From the NCBI GenBank assembly GCA_022494885.1, contig JAGVSM010000185.1, positions 1 to 64,000 on the forward strand: DNA of 64,000 nucleotides, read 5' to 3'. Below are positions 1-9,659 of the stretch, one piece after another (position 1 is the stretch's first letter; every line of letters begins with the position of its first letter). The position numbers and the translations under genes are program-made. The stretch comes from Micrasema longulum. Lineage: Eukaryota; Arthropoda; Insecta; Trichoptera; Brachycentridae. The notes beneath the pieces were generated by a model. The model was not told the origin of the DNA, did not search any database, and saw only the letters and a list, made by a program, of their open reading frames with translations.

Positions 1-480
1 TTGTACTTGATCATGCCGTGTCTTTCTCGGCCTTCCTCGACTTCTACAACCAGACACATTCGCATCATAAATCTTTTTAGCCGTTCTTTCATCATTCATT
101 CGCTCCACATGACCGAACCATCGCAAAGACCTTTCTTAATTTTGTCGATAATGCTTAACTCAGCCTTGCATTCTGCTCTAATTTCGACATTGGGGCACCT
201 ATCATACATTGTTTTCCGCACATTCGCCTGAGGGATCGCATTTCAACAGCATTCAGTCTACTTTCGTCCCTTTTTTTCCAACTCCATGCTTCGCTTCCAT
301 ACATTAGGGTTGGTACCAGAACTCCATTATGAACTGCTAATTTAGCCTCTTGCGATAGACACTTATTTGCTACGACAGACTTTAGGCACCATTAACTCTA
401 TTACCGGCACTAACCCTCCTTTCAATATCCTTGTCCATATTTCCATCTCTAGTAAACATACTACCCAGATATACAAATCC
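1..480 (-). pseudogene. LINE fragment, C-terminal region after the reverse transcriptase
   Basis: Read on the minus strand this matches the other copies in the window that carry the MYGSEVW and RRMCG motifs (18.1, 46.8 and 49.0 kb). These motifs are typical of the region after the RT domain in a widespread insect non-LTR retrotransposon family. The fragment runs off the window start, is interrupted by stops and is not functional. The clade is not assigned. Confidence 0.7.
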
Positions 481-1054
481 TTCGGCTCTATATAAATTAT
501 TAAAATATAAATAAATAAATGATTGGGGATGTTGAATATTTTTACATATTTTCAATGATTTCGTTAACCCTCAACACACCTTTACCAAAAACATTAATCA
601 AGATATTTTCTTTTTTCTTTAAATGTTTTAAACTATTCTTTTATTGTAATATTTAAACCTTATAAATTGTATACATGGACAATGTCCGTTAATAAAACAA
701 ATAAATATTTTAAAATGTATGATATGTGTTAGAAATGGTCCATATTCCAAGATGCTACATAATAAAAATATATTTTTGCAAAATTTGGTAAAAATTGTGT
801 ACATTTGACATTGTGTTGACGTGAGCTCCCGCTCAGGTTTTTTAGTCAACTGAAATTGCCGGAAATGCCGCCTTAGGAGGAGTAGATTGGAAATCTCCTA
901 AAAGGATGCTTAGCTAAAATATTAACACTACTATAATTGAATGCAAAAAAAGGGATCAAATACATACCAGCAAATAAAACTTTATTAAGACAAGAAAAAA
1001 CGTTGATAAAGCACGCTTTTTTGCGCGATGAAGACTTAAGTTACATCCTCGCCA
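481..1054. other. AT-rich stretch, no gene seen
   Basis: Very AT-rich DNA with short A/T runs and an AAATAAATAAAT stretch near 500. I see no coding signal, terminal repeat or tRNA-like box. It could be decayed transposon sequence. Confidence 0.5.
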
Positions 1055-2159
1055 TACATGAGTTAATTATTTTTCAATATTTTGTGTTTTTTTATTTACT
1101 TTGAAAACAATCAGTTTAAATAATTTTGTACATAAAGATTAAAATTGAACACGAAAAAAAATGGAATACAATGGTTTTTCCACTAAATGTGGGGAAAGTT
1201 AATTATATGGCATCACTATTTTCCCATGTAGCTCAATCACAAATAACTATCGACGTGCTTAAAAACATGCTAAGCATTTGAGCGATCACAATGAACAATA
1301 ATGAACATGCTTAAGTTATCGCAATCAAGTCAACGCGTGTATAATCTCTAAGTCAACGCTCGAGTAGGGTTTGATTTTTGTTTTCCTCGTAAATAAATAC
1401 AGTTCACTGGCGATAAATCGGCGTTCACCATAAAAAAATAATACAATATATTGCATTTGCAAAACAGTAAGGAGTATCTAATACAAAAAAGTGAAAATTA
1501 AATTGCAATTACTATTGCGACTGCTTTTCTTGACATTTGGCTTGCCAATCGCCGGCGAAATGCAGTAAATAGCGTGATAAATGATAAATTCATAAATAAA
1601 AATAGCAGTTTTGTAATATTTTCCATATTTACATCGGTGAAATTCAAATATGTGATTGCGCAGCGGTATTGCGCACAAATAACATTAAGTAGAAAAAGTT
1701 CAATAAATAAAGTGTACGTCGCGAAACGTAAATATTTTGACATTTAATATTAGGTGTTGACGGATGTTGCATTGAGATCGCGAATACGATAAACAACCAC
1801 GGTGAGAAATTGTTATCACGTCGCTTATAATCACGACGATAGTTATTTGTGATTGAGCTAATGGTATTACTTAAAATCACTGGAATTTCAACTGTCATTT
1901 ACATTTGCGTTGCAGAAAAACACAGTTCATAACTTTTAAATTTCTTTAAATTTTAAAATTTTGTGAGCCACATTTTAAAATTTTAGCTTTTGACACATCA
2001 GATGCATTTGAAAAATTTTTAACGTAAAACTGGGGTGATGAAAAATGTAAAAATACTCAATTTAGGGGAAATATTTGTACGAGAATATAAGAGGAAAAAT
2101 GGACCTAAACATCTCGTAGAGAATGTTAAATTGAGGAACGTAAAAACGAGGTTTTACTG
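1055..2159. mobile_element. Non-autonomous pogo-like element, interrupted by a nested MITE
   Basis: The right end reads GGTTTTACTG, the inverted form of the CAGTAAAACC end seen in two fuller copies (22411-23339 and 41920-42810). The sequence on both sides of 1224-1864 aligns with the uninterrupted interior of those copies: the ATTATATGG block at about 1202 and TTTCAACTGTCATTTACA after 1880. The left end is eroded. CAGT-type ends with TA-like flanks fit the pogo/Tigger branch of Tc1-mariner. No transposase is encoded. Confidence 0.65.
1224..1864. mobile_element. 641-bp TIR element (MITE, CCAGTAGCTC family) nested in the pogo-like element
   Basis: The ends are inverted repeats of about 30 bp built on TAGCTCAATCACAAATAAC at the left and its complement at the right (GTTATTTGTGATTGAGCTA). 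Related copies lie at 19240-19753 and 53470-54280, and a lone end lies at 6073. No transposase ORF is present. The target duplication is unclear; the ends extend as CCATG/ATGG, so the superfamily is left open. Confidence 0.75.
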
Positions 2160-3060
2160 AAAAATACATTAAAAATAAATAGACCTGTACATTACATTAT
2201 AAATAAATATTTTTCGCGCTCAGCCACCGTACGGGCTGGGCGTGAAATATAGTTCCTCTCCAACCGTAGCTTATAATCTTATAATAAATTTAAAAATAAG
2301 TTGTTATATTTTAGAAAATAATGAGTTAATGTTTATAAGTCGTTAGTGTGTAGTAGTGTAGTCAGGTTTTAGACAAACAGTGGAAAAAAGAAGTCTATTT
2401 ATTTAATAGCATTGTTTTATACTTTATTCTTAACAAAATATGTGACAAATAGTGAACAATGGAAACTTTCAAAAAATAGTGCGCCTGTAACCTTTAAATC
2501 ATAAAATTTTAAGTGAATCATTAAAACCGTTTAAGAATGCATCAGCTTTTGACGCGAAAGTACCTAAATTTTGCTATTTGGAACACTACACCCATAATTA
2601 ATAAATTACAACAGTGTTACTAAAAGTGAACTGACATTTATTGATAAATACATAATATTTCAAATATCTGCCTTCTTATAACATACAAAATGATAAATCA
2701 AACCGCTCATACACGCGTTGGTGTAATATTCATTTAAAAAAGTGAATTGAACAGGAATGTTGCGTCTCTTAAAATGAAATAATACGGACCAAAATGGACA
2801 CCAAGTCGTTGGAACAATAGACATAATCCCCCAGTCTACACACGTGCGTTTCCAGAATTTCTCCAGCAGCCAGTGGACCACGTGGTGACGGTATCTACCT
2901 ACTGTCTACAAAAGATTCTCTTCGGACATCTATCTCTCTTTGTTAACCATGGAGTTGATACAGTGCTTTATTTATTTAGTTTTTTATTGCTTACTTCTTG
3001 GCATGAACACTTGACAAACTTACTGCTATGCTCTATTTTTTGTAAATTTATTGATATCAT
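2160..3060. other. No gene or recognisable repeat seen
   Basis: AT-rich DNA. Only short uninformative ORFs occur and none resembles a known family. Confidence 0.45.
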
Positions 3061-3071
3061 TCTAACTTTGC

Positions 3072-3463
3072 TAGAATTCCACTCGTCCATGCGCTTTGTA
3101 GCTGCACGATGATTGATTATTTGGCTTTCATATATCAACTTTAAAATACCTAAATTTTGTAAATGGGGTTTAGAATTCCAATCGTCTATGCGCTTAGTAG
3201 CTGCAAGACGTGTTGTAATCTTACTCCTTTTTACTATTCATATTATTATTATTTATTTTTTTTAGTATCATGAATACACTAAATTTATTTGTCCATTTTT
3301 AAAATGTGTAAATGGGGGCTAAATTTTTAACTGTCTATGCGCTCTGTAGCTGCAAGATCTCCTGTAATCTATCTCCTATCTGTTATAATTTAAGATTGAT
3401 CTTAATTGAAAACGAGGAACTAGAATCCCAACCGTCCATGCGCTCTGTAGCTGCAAGACGTAC
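3072..3463 (+). repeat. Four spaced copies of a 25-35 bp motif in a LINE 3' region
   Basis: The motif TCCATGCGCTCTGTAGCTGC recurs with few changes at about 3088, 3184, 3332 and 3437, each followed by AAGA or a variant. Spacing is irregular, about 95-150 bp. The series ends just before a LINE-like 3' tail, so it probably belongs to that element's 3' untranslated region. Confidence 0.7.
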
Positions 3464-3545
3464 TGGGATATTTATTAATTGTACAGCGCCTTAGAGGTGA
3501 TTTTCACAAAAATGGCGCTATATAAATTATCCAACCTTATATATT
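3464..3545 (+). mobile_element. LINE 3' end (GCGCCTT-GAGGT tail)
   Basis: The segment with GCGCCTTAGAGGT followed by AAAAATGGCGCTATATAA is nearly the same as the 3' end of the LINE fragment at 34242-34310. It is therefore the 3' terminus of the same non-LTR family, without coding sequence here. Confidence 0.65.
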
Positions 3546-3643
3546 ACTAACATAAATTTAATAAAAAACATGATACAATTAATCAATTACCTTTTAACTA
3601 AATGTTATTAAATATTTGTATCTAACCACTTACCGACTTTTAA

Positions 3644-3687
3644 ATGTCTACCGGTTTCGAGACGTACCCGTCTCTTCGTCAGAACAC
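3644..3687 (-). ncRNA. Hammerhead-ribozyme-like motif in a Penelope-type terminal repeat
   Basis: Read on the minus strand: CTGACGA, one A, a perfect 6-bp stem II (GAGACG/CGTCTC, loop GGTA), GAAA, then CCGGTA. The flanks can pair as a 5-bp stem I (GTGTT/GACAT, with wobbles). This is the hammerhead layout known from Penelope-like terminal repeats. The extra base between core and stem II is unusual. A plus-strand relative is at 5261. Confidence 0.55.
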
Positions 3688-3812
3688 CAATTAAACCAAC
3701 ATGCAAAACCCACTATACACCTTCACCATAGTTGTTGCACAAAAATATAAAACCAACACGACATGCATTTTAATAAGCACATGCACTGATTAAATTATGA
3801 AAATATTCTATG

Positions 3813-4312
3813 TTAACATATTACAACAGAGATGAAGAACATTTAAGAGAAGGTAATATAGAAGTCCAGGCATCTACAGGGCTTATGACCTGTCAATGGC
3901 TGGTTTAAGTGGCCACTTTACACACTGTGTAACATTCACCATTCTGCCTATATTTGAAAATCTTTATTCCTTCAATTCTTTCATCTGGTGATGTTTGTGA
4001 AGTTAAAGAGCTGAAACCTTTATTTATGCAGGTGAGATTCATCTAATTGAATTATTTCACCTACATACTAGGCAACGCCTGAAAATATTATTTTTCAATT
4101 TCTATACTTCTTCATGGACCAGGTAATTTATCTACAATATTTTGAGTTTGTCCAAATTTTTGTAGACAAGGACTGGATTCAACTCCCTGGGGAGCTGTTT
4201 ATATTAACATATTACAACAGAGATGAAGAACATTTAAGAGAACGTAATATAGAAGTCCAGGCATCTACAGGGCTTATGACCTGTCAATGGCTGGTTTAAG
4301 CGGCCACTTTAC
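3813..4312. repeat. Dispersed repeat with a 110-bp internal direct duplication
   Basis: The block beginning TTAACATATTACAACAGAG occurs at 3813-3923 and again at 4203-4312 with only a few substitutions. It also recurs in both orientations at 13.99-15.07 kb and in pieces at 17.87, 37.05, 46.62, 48.2 and 60.0 kb. It has no coding capacity that I recognise. Neighbouring Penelope GIY-YIG and RT relics (5.1 and 13.8 kb) suggest it may belong to a Penelope family; that is inference. Confidence 0.6.
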
Positions 4313-4589
4313 AAAAATTTGGACAAACTCAAAATATTGTTGATATTCTATGTTGTTTGAGAAAAAGTTGTAAAAGTAGAGGGGTTGGAGGGAGGGGGTG
4401 AGCTAAGTAGGTTTAGGGTGACCATTACAGTGGAACATCGTATAATGGACTATATTGAAAGGTTGTTTGATTATTGATCAATGGAACATTATTTTTTAAA
4501 GCTTTCCTTATGTGAAATGTTTCCATATTCTTTACTTTTAACCCTTTATTAGTTGTATGTAAGATTTTAACTCATGTATTATTTTTTTT

Positions 4590-5033
4590 TTTAAATATTT
4601 TTTTTAAGCCAATCAACAGGTTAAAGTAAGCTCTAATAGATTGGCATTAATGAATAATGAGTAATACTTAATCTTAACATTCTTAAAATCTACTTAAATT
4701 AACAAAGTGTATAATTAACAAAAGGTATGCATATAGCATAATCTAGGCGGAAATGGCACGTGTGACATCGCAAGTCAGGAGAGACAACACCTCTTGCTTC
4801 TTAAATGCCTGCCCTTGCTGTAGGAACACATCGGCAGTCCCGTTTAGTGAGATTTCGTTCACTGTTCTGAGGATCCTCGGCAGAGGCGAAAAGAATCCGA
4901 TGTTAGTTTTATAATTTCCCACAGCAAAGACAGAATTGGTACGCAAGTTACGGCGAGGTACATTAAGGTTTCTCTGAGCAAGGATATCATGGGCATCTAC
5001 ACAGTTAGATATTAATTTATGTAAGAATATCAA
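4590..5033 (-). pseudogene. LINE fragment, C-terminal tail of the reverse-transcriptase ORF
   Basis: A 96-residue reading from 5033 to 4743 contains LNVPRRNLRTNSVFAVGN and the FFSPLPRILRTVN block, the usual C-terminal signature of Jockey/CR1-like non-LTR ORFs. It ends at its own stop codon. The AT-rich, A-run-containing sequence below it (to about 4590) looks like the 3' UTR and tail. The 5' part is missing. Confidence 0.75.
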
Positions 5034-5082
5034 ACTAGCCAGAATCCTTCTGAATTCTAAACTAAAGATATGAAAAAACGAT

Positions 5083-5235
5083 CATATCATTTTTATTAAA
5101 GTCACTATTTAAATTGATAAGGTGATTTGCGAATTTAGAGAAATTATTATTGTTAAGACACCTCATATGTTTTTTAACACGAATACCCAAATTTCTTGAT
5201 GTTCGTCCAACGTAAACTGAAGGACAAGAATTGCA
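5083..5235 (-). pseudogene. Penelope-like element fragment: GIY-YIG endonuclease domain
   Basis: The minus strand reads CNSCPSVYVGRTSRNLGIRV followed by KKHMR. This is the core of the GIY-YIG endonuclease that follows the RT in Penelope-like elements (compare CPKVYIGQTARNIT in the copies at 6.9 and 9.6 kb). It differs strongly from those, so it is a second Penelope family. The frame closes after about 55 residues, and a LINE fragment lies just beyond. Confidence 0.75.
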
Positions 5236-5260
5236 TTTTAATTACATGTTGGTTTAATTG

Positions 5261-5302
5261 GTGTCCCGACAAAGAGACGGTACGTCTCGAAACTGGTAGA
5301 CA
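5261..5302 (+). ncRNA. Degenerate hammerhead-like motif, inverted partner of 3644-3687
   Basis: GTGTC, CCGACAA (a decayed CTGACGA), a stem II of GAGACG/CGTCTC type, GAAA, CTGGTA and GACAT follow in order. The flanking sequence matches that of the 3.65-kb copy in inverted orientation. The core substitutions would be expected to reduce or abolish activity. Confidence 0.5.
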
Positions 5303-5339
5303 TAGAAAAGTTTACCACAAAGTTAATGCTTTATAATTA

Positions 5340-6072
5340 CCTTTTTCTTTATTCAGTACTGAACTATAGCTTAATTTTGCTCCGGAACCCAAGCCCACTG
5401 TGCCCTGGCTCCGACTTCTGCTCCTATTGGATGAAAGGCTTCTAGTTGTTTCTAATAGTAAAAATGTACTCATTTTATTTTGTGGCTTTCAATGAAACAC
5501 TGAAAAATGTTAAGTTTTTAAAATCTGTACATTTTAGGCTGACAGCATAGAATTATAATCTACCAAAAGGCGAGTAGAACCAAGTTTGTTTACATCGTAC
5601 TGTGTCCAAACAAAGATGGAGACCCTGACGAAGAAGTCTGACAAGAAACAAAAAAAGTTTACGTCTGGCAGGAGAGCCATAGATAAATGCGGATTTTTAG
5701 TGTTGCCACTTTCTCATTCGTCTTTGTAATTAAATTGTCGAAGGGTTTTCAAGAATAGCATTAAGACAAAGCAATCGAGATGCCCAATCGACTTTTGTCG
5801 AGTGAGTGACAAAATGTCACGTCTCTCCAGCATAAGGCTCCAGTGTTGTAAATACAGCAAAAATACCTACTCGTCATTCAAACATAAATGCCGAGCTTTT
5901 TACAAGAAGGAAGTTTGACAGCTGAAGTTTCGATGTCGCATTCGAGTGTTAATGTCGAGTGCTTTGTGGCACTCGAGATTAAGTTGATTGGTGGTTCAAG
6001 AATGCTGGCAAGTGGCTCGTCGAATTACGGAAGCCGCATAAGATTCTAAGGACGAATAATTTCAGCATAAGG
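5340..6072. other. No gene recognised
   Basis: Mixed sequence with no credible ORF or terminal repeats. AGCATAAGGCTCCAGT near 5831 is echoed as AGCATAAGGCCCCAGT at 6064, just before the TIR element end. This may mark a duplicated insertion target. Confidence 0.4.
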
Positions 6073-6106
6073 CCCCAGTAGCTCAATCACTAATAACTAT
6101 CGATGT
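6073..6106 (+). mobile_element. Solo end of the CCAGTAGCTC TIR element, fused to Penelope copy 1
   Basis: CCCAGTAGCTCAATCAC and the following AATAACTATCGATGT match the outer 30 bp of the TIR elements at 1224, 19240 and 53470. The element stops there, and Penelope sequence continues from the shared TCGATGT. Confidence 0.7.
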
Positions 6107-7304
6107 AGTATCATTGTTTACTAATGTCCCAATAACTGACTCAATGGCCCTTTTAAGAGAGATTTTTGATAAGGACATGTGTGCCTTATTTGAATACTGT
6201 TTGACAAATGGATATTTCTCTTTTGAAAAGGAAATTTATAAACAGATAGAAGGAGTAGCTATGGGTAATCCACTTTCACCCGTAATAGCGAATTTTTTCA
6301 TGGAGAGCTTTGAAATTACCGCTTTGGATACTGCTCCCTTCGTCCCCAAAGTCTGGCGGCGTTACGTTGATGATGTTTTTGTGATATGGGATCATGGATC
6401 AGATAAACTCAAAGTGTTCCTAGAACACCTGAATAGCCTGCATCCTTCTATACAGTTTACAATGGAAAAAGAACAAAAACGGGTCCTTCCATTCCTTGAT
6501 GTCGAAATTATGAGAAAACAAGACCGGAGCCTGGGCCATAAAGTGTATAGAAAGCCGATTCATACTAATCGGTATCTTCATGCTACCTCTCACCATCATC
6601 CGTCCCAAAAACTGGGTCTCATTAATACACTTGCGAGAAGGGCGACTCGTATTTGTGAAGAAACAAGCTTAGAAACGGAATTAAAAACATTAACAAACGC
6701 GCTGGAAGGAAACGGATACAAAAAGAAAGAGATTTTGGCTAGAATAGCTTCTATATCAAACACAAACAAGACGTATGACAGCAATAACGATGACTATAAA
6801 GGGATAGCTTGTTTACCATATGTAAAGAATATTACGGATAGAATTTCCAAAATCCTTAAAAAACACCAGATTAAAACTGTTTTCGGCACGTCGGCAAAAA
6901 TAAGAGATTTTCTTAAATCAGCAAAGGACCGGGATCCTCTCGAAACCGACGGCATTTACAAACTGGATTGTAAAAACTGCCCTAAGGTTTACATCGGGCA
7001 GACTGCCAGAAATATAACACAGAGAGTAAAGGAGCACATGAGTGCATGCAGGCTCGGCTACCCCGAAAAATCGGCCTTGGCCGAGCACCACATAGAAACG
7101 GGGCATAAGTTTTCCTTTGAGCCGATAATCTTAGGGAGGCCAAAGAACCACCAAACACGACTAGTAAAAGAAGCAATTGAGATTTACAAACATCCCGACA
7201 ACATAAACAGAGATGATGGGATGCGATTAAAAACATCCTGGTACCCAGTCATAAAGAAATCACATAAAGATTGCAATGTAACACAGATTTGTGATACGGT
7301 ATAG
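6107..7304 (+). pseudogene. Penelope-like element copy 1, 5'-truncated RT plus intact GIY-YIG domain
   Basis: The open frame begins mid-RT at LFTNVPITDS, inside motif A, so its 5' half is missing and the apparent start is not genuine. It then holds motif B (EGVAMGNPLSPVIANFF), the catalytic YVDD of motif C, the PFLDVEI and KVYRKPIHTNRY blocks, and a complete GIY-YIG endonuclease domain (DGIYKLDCKNCPKVYIG to about EHHIETGH). It ends at a stop at 7302. It is nearly identical to the same part of copy 2 downstream, so the pair is recent. It forms the upstream partial unit of a head-to-tail Penelope tandem, the arrangement in which such elements usually occur. Confidence 0.9.
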
Positions 7305-7541
7305 ATCCTAAGTACATAATGGTACACATTAATCTAAACGACTACGACACGGTACAAGTCCCAAATACATAACATCACACAAAAACGACTACGACACGGT
7401 AAAAAATTCTAAGTACCTAACGTAACACATATTTATACACAAATAACATCAACCCTGATGATGGACGCTGTAACGCGATCCGAAACGTCGGTAGGGAGTA
7501 CGAACGACACACGGCATAATAACCCAGAAAAACTTATTGTG
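7305..7541 (+). mobile_element. Penelope 3' UTR and terminal repeat (pLTR-like), copy 1/2 junction
   Basis: This segment, ending in AACCCAGAAAAACTTATTGTG, is repeated at the end of copy 2 (about 9900-10173). An eroded copy is at 28045-28213. It therefore marks the unit boundary of about 2.62 kb. It carries a hammerhead-like motif and the first codons of the copy 2 ORF. Confidence 0.75.
7453..7494 (+). ncRNA. Hammerhead-ribozyme-like motif overlapping the Penelope start codon
   Basis: CTGATGA at 7455-7461, one T, stem II GGACGC paired with GCG-A-TCC (one bulged A, loop TGTAAC), GAAA at 7482-7485, then a minimal stem III (A-U, C-G, loop GTCG) and the expected UA cleavage dinucleotide. Stem I is weak (CC/GG). 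Hammerheads in Penelope-like terminal repeats are established; activity of this one is inferred. Confidence 0.6.
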
Positions 7542-9659
7542 CATCTTAACGGCCGTGAAAATCTAAGAAGTTTAATCACGAACCTCTATGGGGAGGAGAT
7601 TTATATCGCTACACGACAACTGGAGAATCTGCGGAAGAAGAGAGCACGTTTGCTAACTAGTTTAGCGTTCTTGCAAAGATGCAGAGGACAGTCTGTTACA
7701 CCTACACATATCAAAATACGCAGACATATTCACTCTTCTAAGGCCGAGAGAGTATTTGCACGGGCCGAAGCGGCTCTCCTTAGAGAGAGAATAAACAACA
7801 CCCGCTTTGAATTAGACAAAATGTCGAAAAGCCTGTATGAATTACATCTGCGACTTGGAGCTACACTTTCATACGAACATTTTAAGAAGATTGATGAAAT
7901 AACATATTGCCAGTCAGCGAGAAGCAAGTCGTCAACTGAAAACGCACAAAAAAAGAAATTCCAAGAAATGGAAAAAAAGAAAATTAAAAATGTAACTAAA
8001 CTAGACTCCGATAAAGTAGTGTTGAATTTATCTAGTCTAATTCTTAACAAAGACGCAATATCGGTACTCAGCAAAGGACTTAATTTCGCCATAACGCCAA
8101 AAACCGTCCCAGTAGACGACATTATATGTGGAGTGGAAACGGCACTTAAAAAGACCCCTACAGCAATAGCGGAAGAAATCCGACAAGACACGTGCCAGAT
8201 ATTAAGAAAAGCGAAATTACCGCCATCGAATATTACAAAATCAGAACGAGCAGCTCTAAGAGAATTACGAGAGAATAAGGATATTCTCATACTACCGGCG
8301 GACAAAGGAAACGCGACGGTAATATTGGACCAACAAGCATACTCGAATAAAATACACGATTTATTGAAAAGTGACACCTACGAAAAATTAAAGAAGAATC
8401 CAACAGATAAAATTGACAGAAAAATGAGAGAATTGGTAAAACAATCAAGCATTCCTAAGGAGGACCATTGGAAATTGTTTATGCAAGCCTCCAAAACTCC
8501 GGCGCTCTACGGATTACCTAAAGTGCATAAAGAAGGCACTCCGCTGAGGCCAATAGTAAGCGCGATAGGCGCGCCGACATATAAGCTTTCACAATATCTA
8601 GCGGGCCTTTTACAAGTGCACACAGGAAAGACGTCGTCCTTTATAAAGGACTCACCGCACTTTGTAAGCATAATAAAAGAATTAAATGTCTCAGAAGGAG
8701 ACATCCTTGTCAGTTTCGATGTAGTATCATTGTTTACTAATGTCCCAATAACTGACTCAATGGCCCTTTTAAGAGAGATTTTTGATAAGGACATGTGTGC
8801 CTTATTTGAATACTGTTTGACAAATGGATATTTCTCTTTTGAAAAGGAAATTTATAAACAGATAGAAGGAGTAGCTATGGGTAATCCACTTTCACCCGTA
8901 ATAGCGAATTTTTTCATGGAGAGCTTTGAAATTACCGCTTTGGATACTGCTCCCTTCGTCCCCAAAGTCTGGCGGCGTTACGTTGATGATGTTTTTGCGA
9001 TATGGGATCATGGAGCAGATAAACTCAAAGTGTTCCTAGAACACCTGAATAGCCTGCATCCTTCTATACAGTTTACAATGGAAAAAGAACAAAAACGGGT
9101 CCTTCCATTCCTTGATGTCGAAATTATGAGAAAACAAGACGGGAGCCTGGGCCATAAAGTGTATAGAAAGCCGACTCATACTAATCGGTATCTTCATGCT
9201 ACCTCTCACCATCATCCGTCCCAAAAACTGGGTCTCATAAATACACTTGCCAGAAGGGCGACTCGTATTTGTGAAGAAACAAGTTTAGAAACTGAATTGA
9301 ACATATTAACAAACGCGCTGGAAGGAAACGGGTACAAAAAGAAAGAGATTTTGGCTAGAATAGCTTCTATATCAAACACAAACAAGACGTATGACAGCAA
9401 TAACGATGACTATAAAGGGATAGCTTGTTTACCATATGTAAAGAATATTACGGATAGAATTTCCAAAATCCTTAAAAAACACCAGATTAAAACTGTTTTC
9501 GGCACGTCGGCAAAAATAAGAGATTTTCTTAAATCAGCAAAGGACCGGGATCCTCTCGAAACCGACGGCATTTACAAACTGGATTGTAAAAACTGCCCTA
9601 AGGTTTACATCGGGCAGACTGCCAGAAATATAACAAAGAGGAAAGTAAGGAGCACATGA
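7458..9659 (+). CDS. Penelope-like retroelement polyprotein (RT plus partial GIY-YIG)
   Basis: A 733-residue ORF. A basic, partly coiled N-terminal region (about 1-200) precedes the RT. RT landmarks: ILPADKGNATVILDQQAYSN (about 275), ALYGLPKVHKEGTPLRPIV (about 350), motif A VSFDVVSLFTNVPI (about 415), motif B EGVAMGNPLSPV (about 470) and motif C YVDD (about 507). The GIY-YIG domain starts near residue 703 (GIYKLDCKNCPKVYIG) but is cut by a frameshift at about 9645, so the last 80 or so residues seen in copy 1 are lost. Penelope proteins reverse-transcribe their own RNA and use GIY-YIG to nick DNA. The first ATG sits inside the terminal repeat, in the hammerhead core; a later start is possible. 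Up to the break the frame is intact and nearly identical to copy 1. Confidence 0.9.
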   Translation: MMDAVTRSETSVGSTNDTRHNNPEKLIVHLNGRENLRSLITNLYGEEIYIATRQLENLRKKRARLLTSLAFLQRCRGQSVTPTHIKIRRHIHSSKAERVFARAEAALLRERINNTRFELDKMSKSLYELHLRLGATLSYEHFKKIDEITYCQSARSKSSTENAQKKKFQEMEKKKIKNVTKLDSDKVVLNLSSLILNKDAISVLSKGLNFAITPKTVPVDDIICGVETALKKTPTAIAEEIRQDTCQILRKAKLPPSNITKSERAALRELRENKDILILPADKGNATVILDQQAYSNKIHDLLKSDTYEKLKKNPTDKIDRKMRELVKQSSIPKEDHWKLFMQASKTPALYGLPKVHKEGTPLRPIVSAIGAPTYKLSQYLAGLLQVHTGKTSSFIKDSPHFVSIIKELNVSEGDILVSFDVVSLFTNVPITDSMALLREIFDKDMCALFEYCLTNGYFSFEKEIYKQIEGVAMGNPLSPVIANFFMESFEITALDTAPFVPKVWRRYVDDVFAIWDHGADKLKVFLEHLNSLHPSIQFTMEKEQKRVLPFLDVEIMRKQDGSLGHKVYRKPTHTNRYLHATSHHHPSQKLGLINTLARRATRICEETSLETELNILTNALEGNGYKKKEILARIASISNTNKTYDSNNDDYKGIACLPYVKNITDRISKILKKHQIKTVFGTSAKIRDFLKSAKDRDPLETDGIYKLDCKNCPKVYIGQTARNITKRKVRST

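Noticed and set aside
1478..1898. Three overlapping minus-strand ORFs
   Set aside because: They fall inside a non-coding TIR element and are not conserved in its other copies.
7730..8377. 215-residue ORF on the minus strand
   Set aside because: It is antisense to the Penelope ORF and has no motif of its own; a shadow frame.
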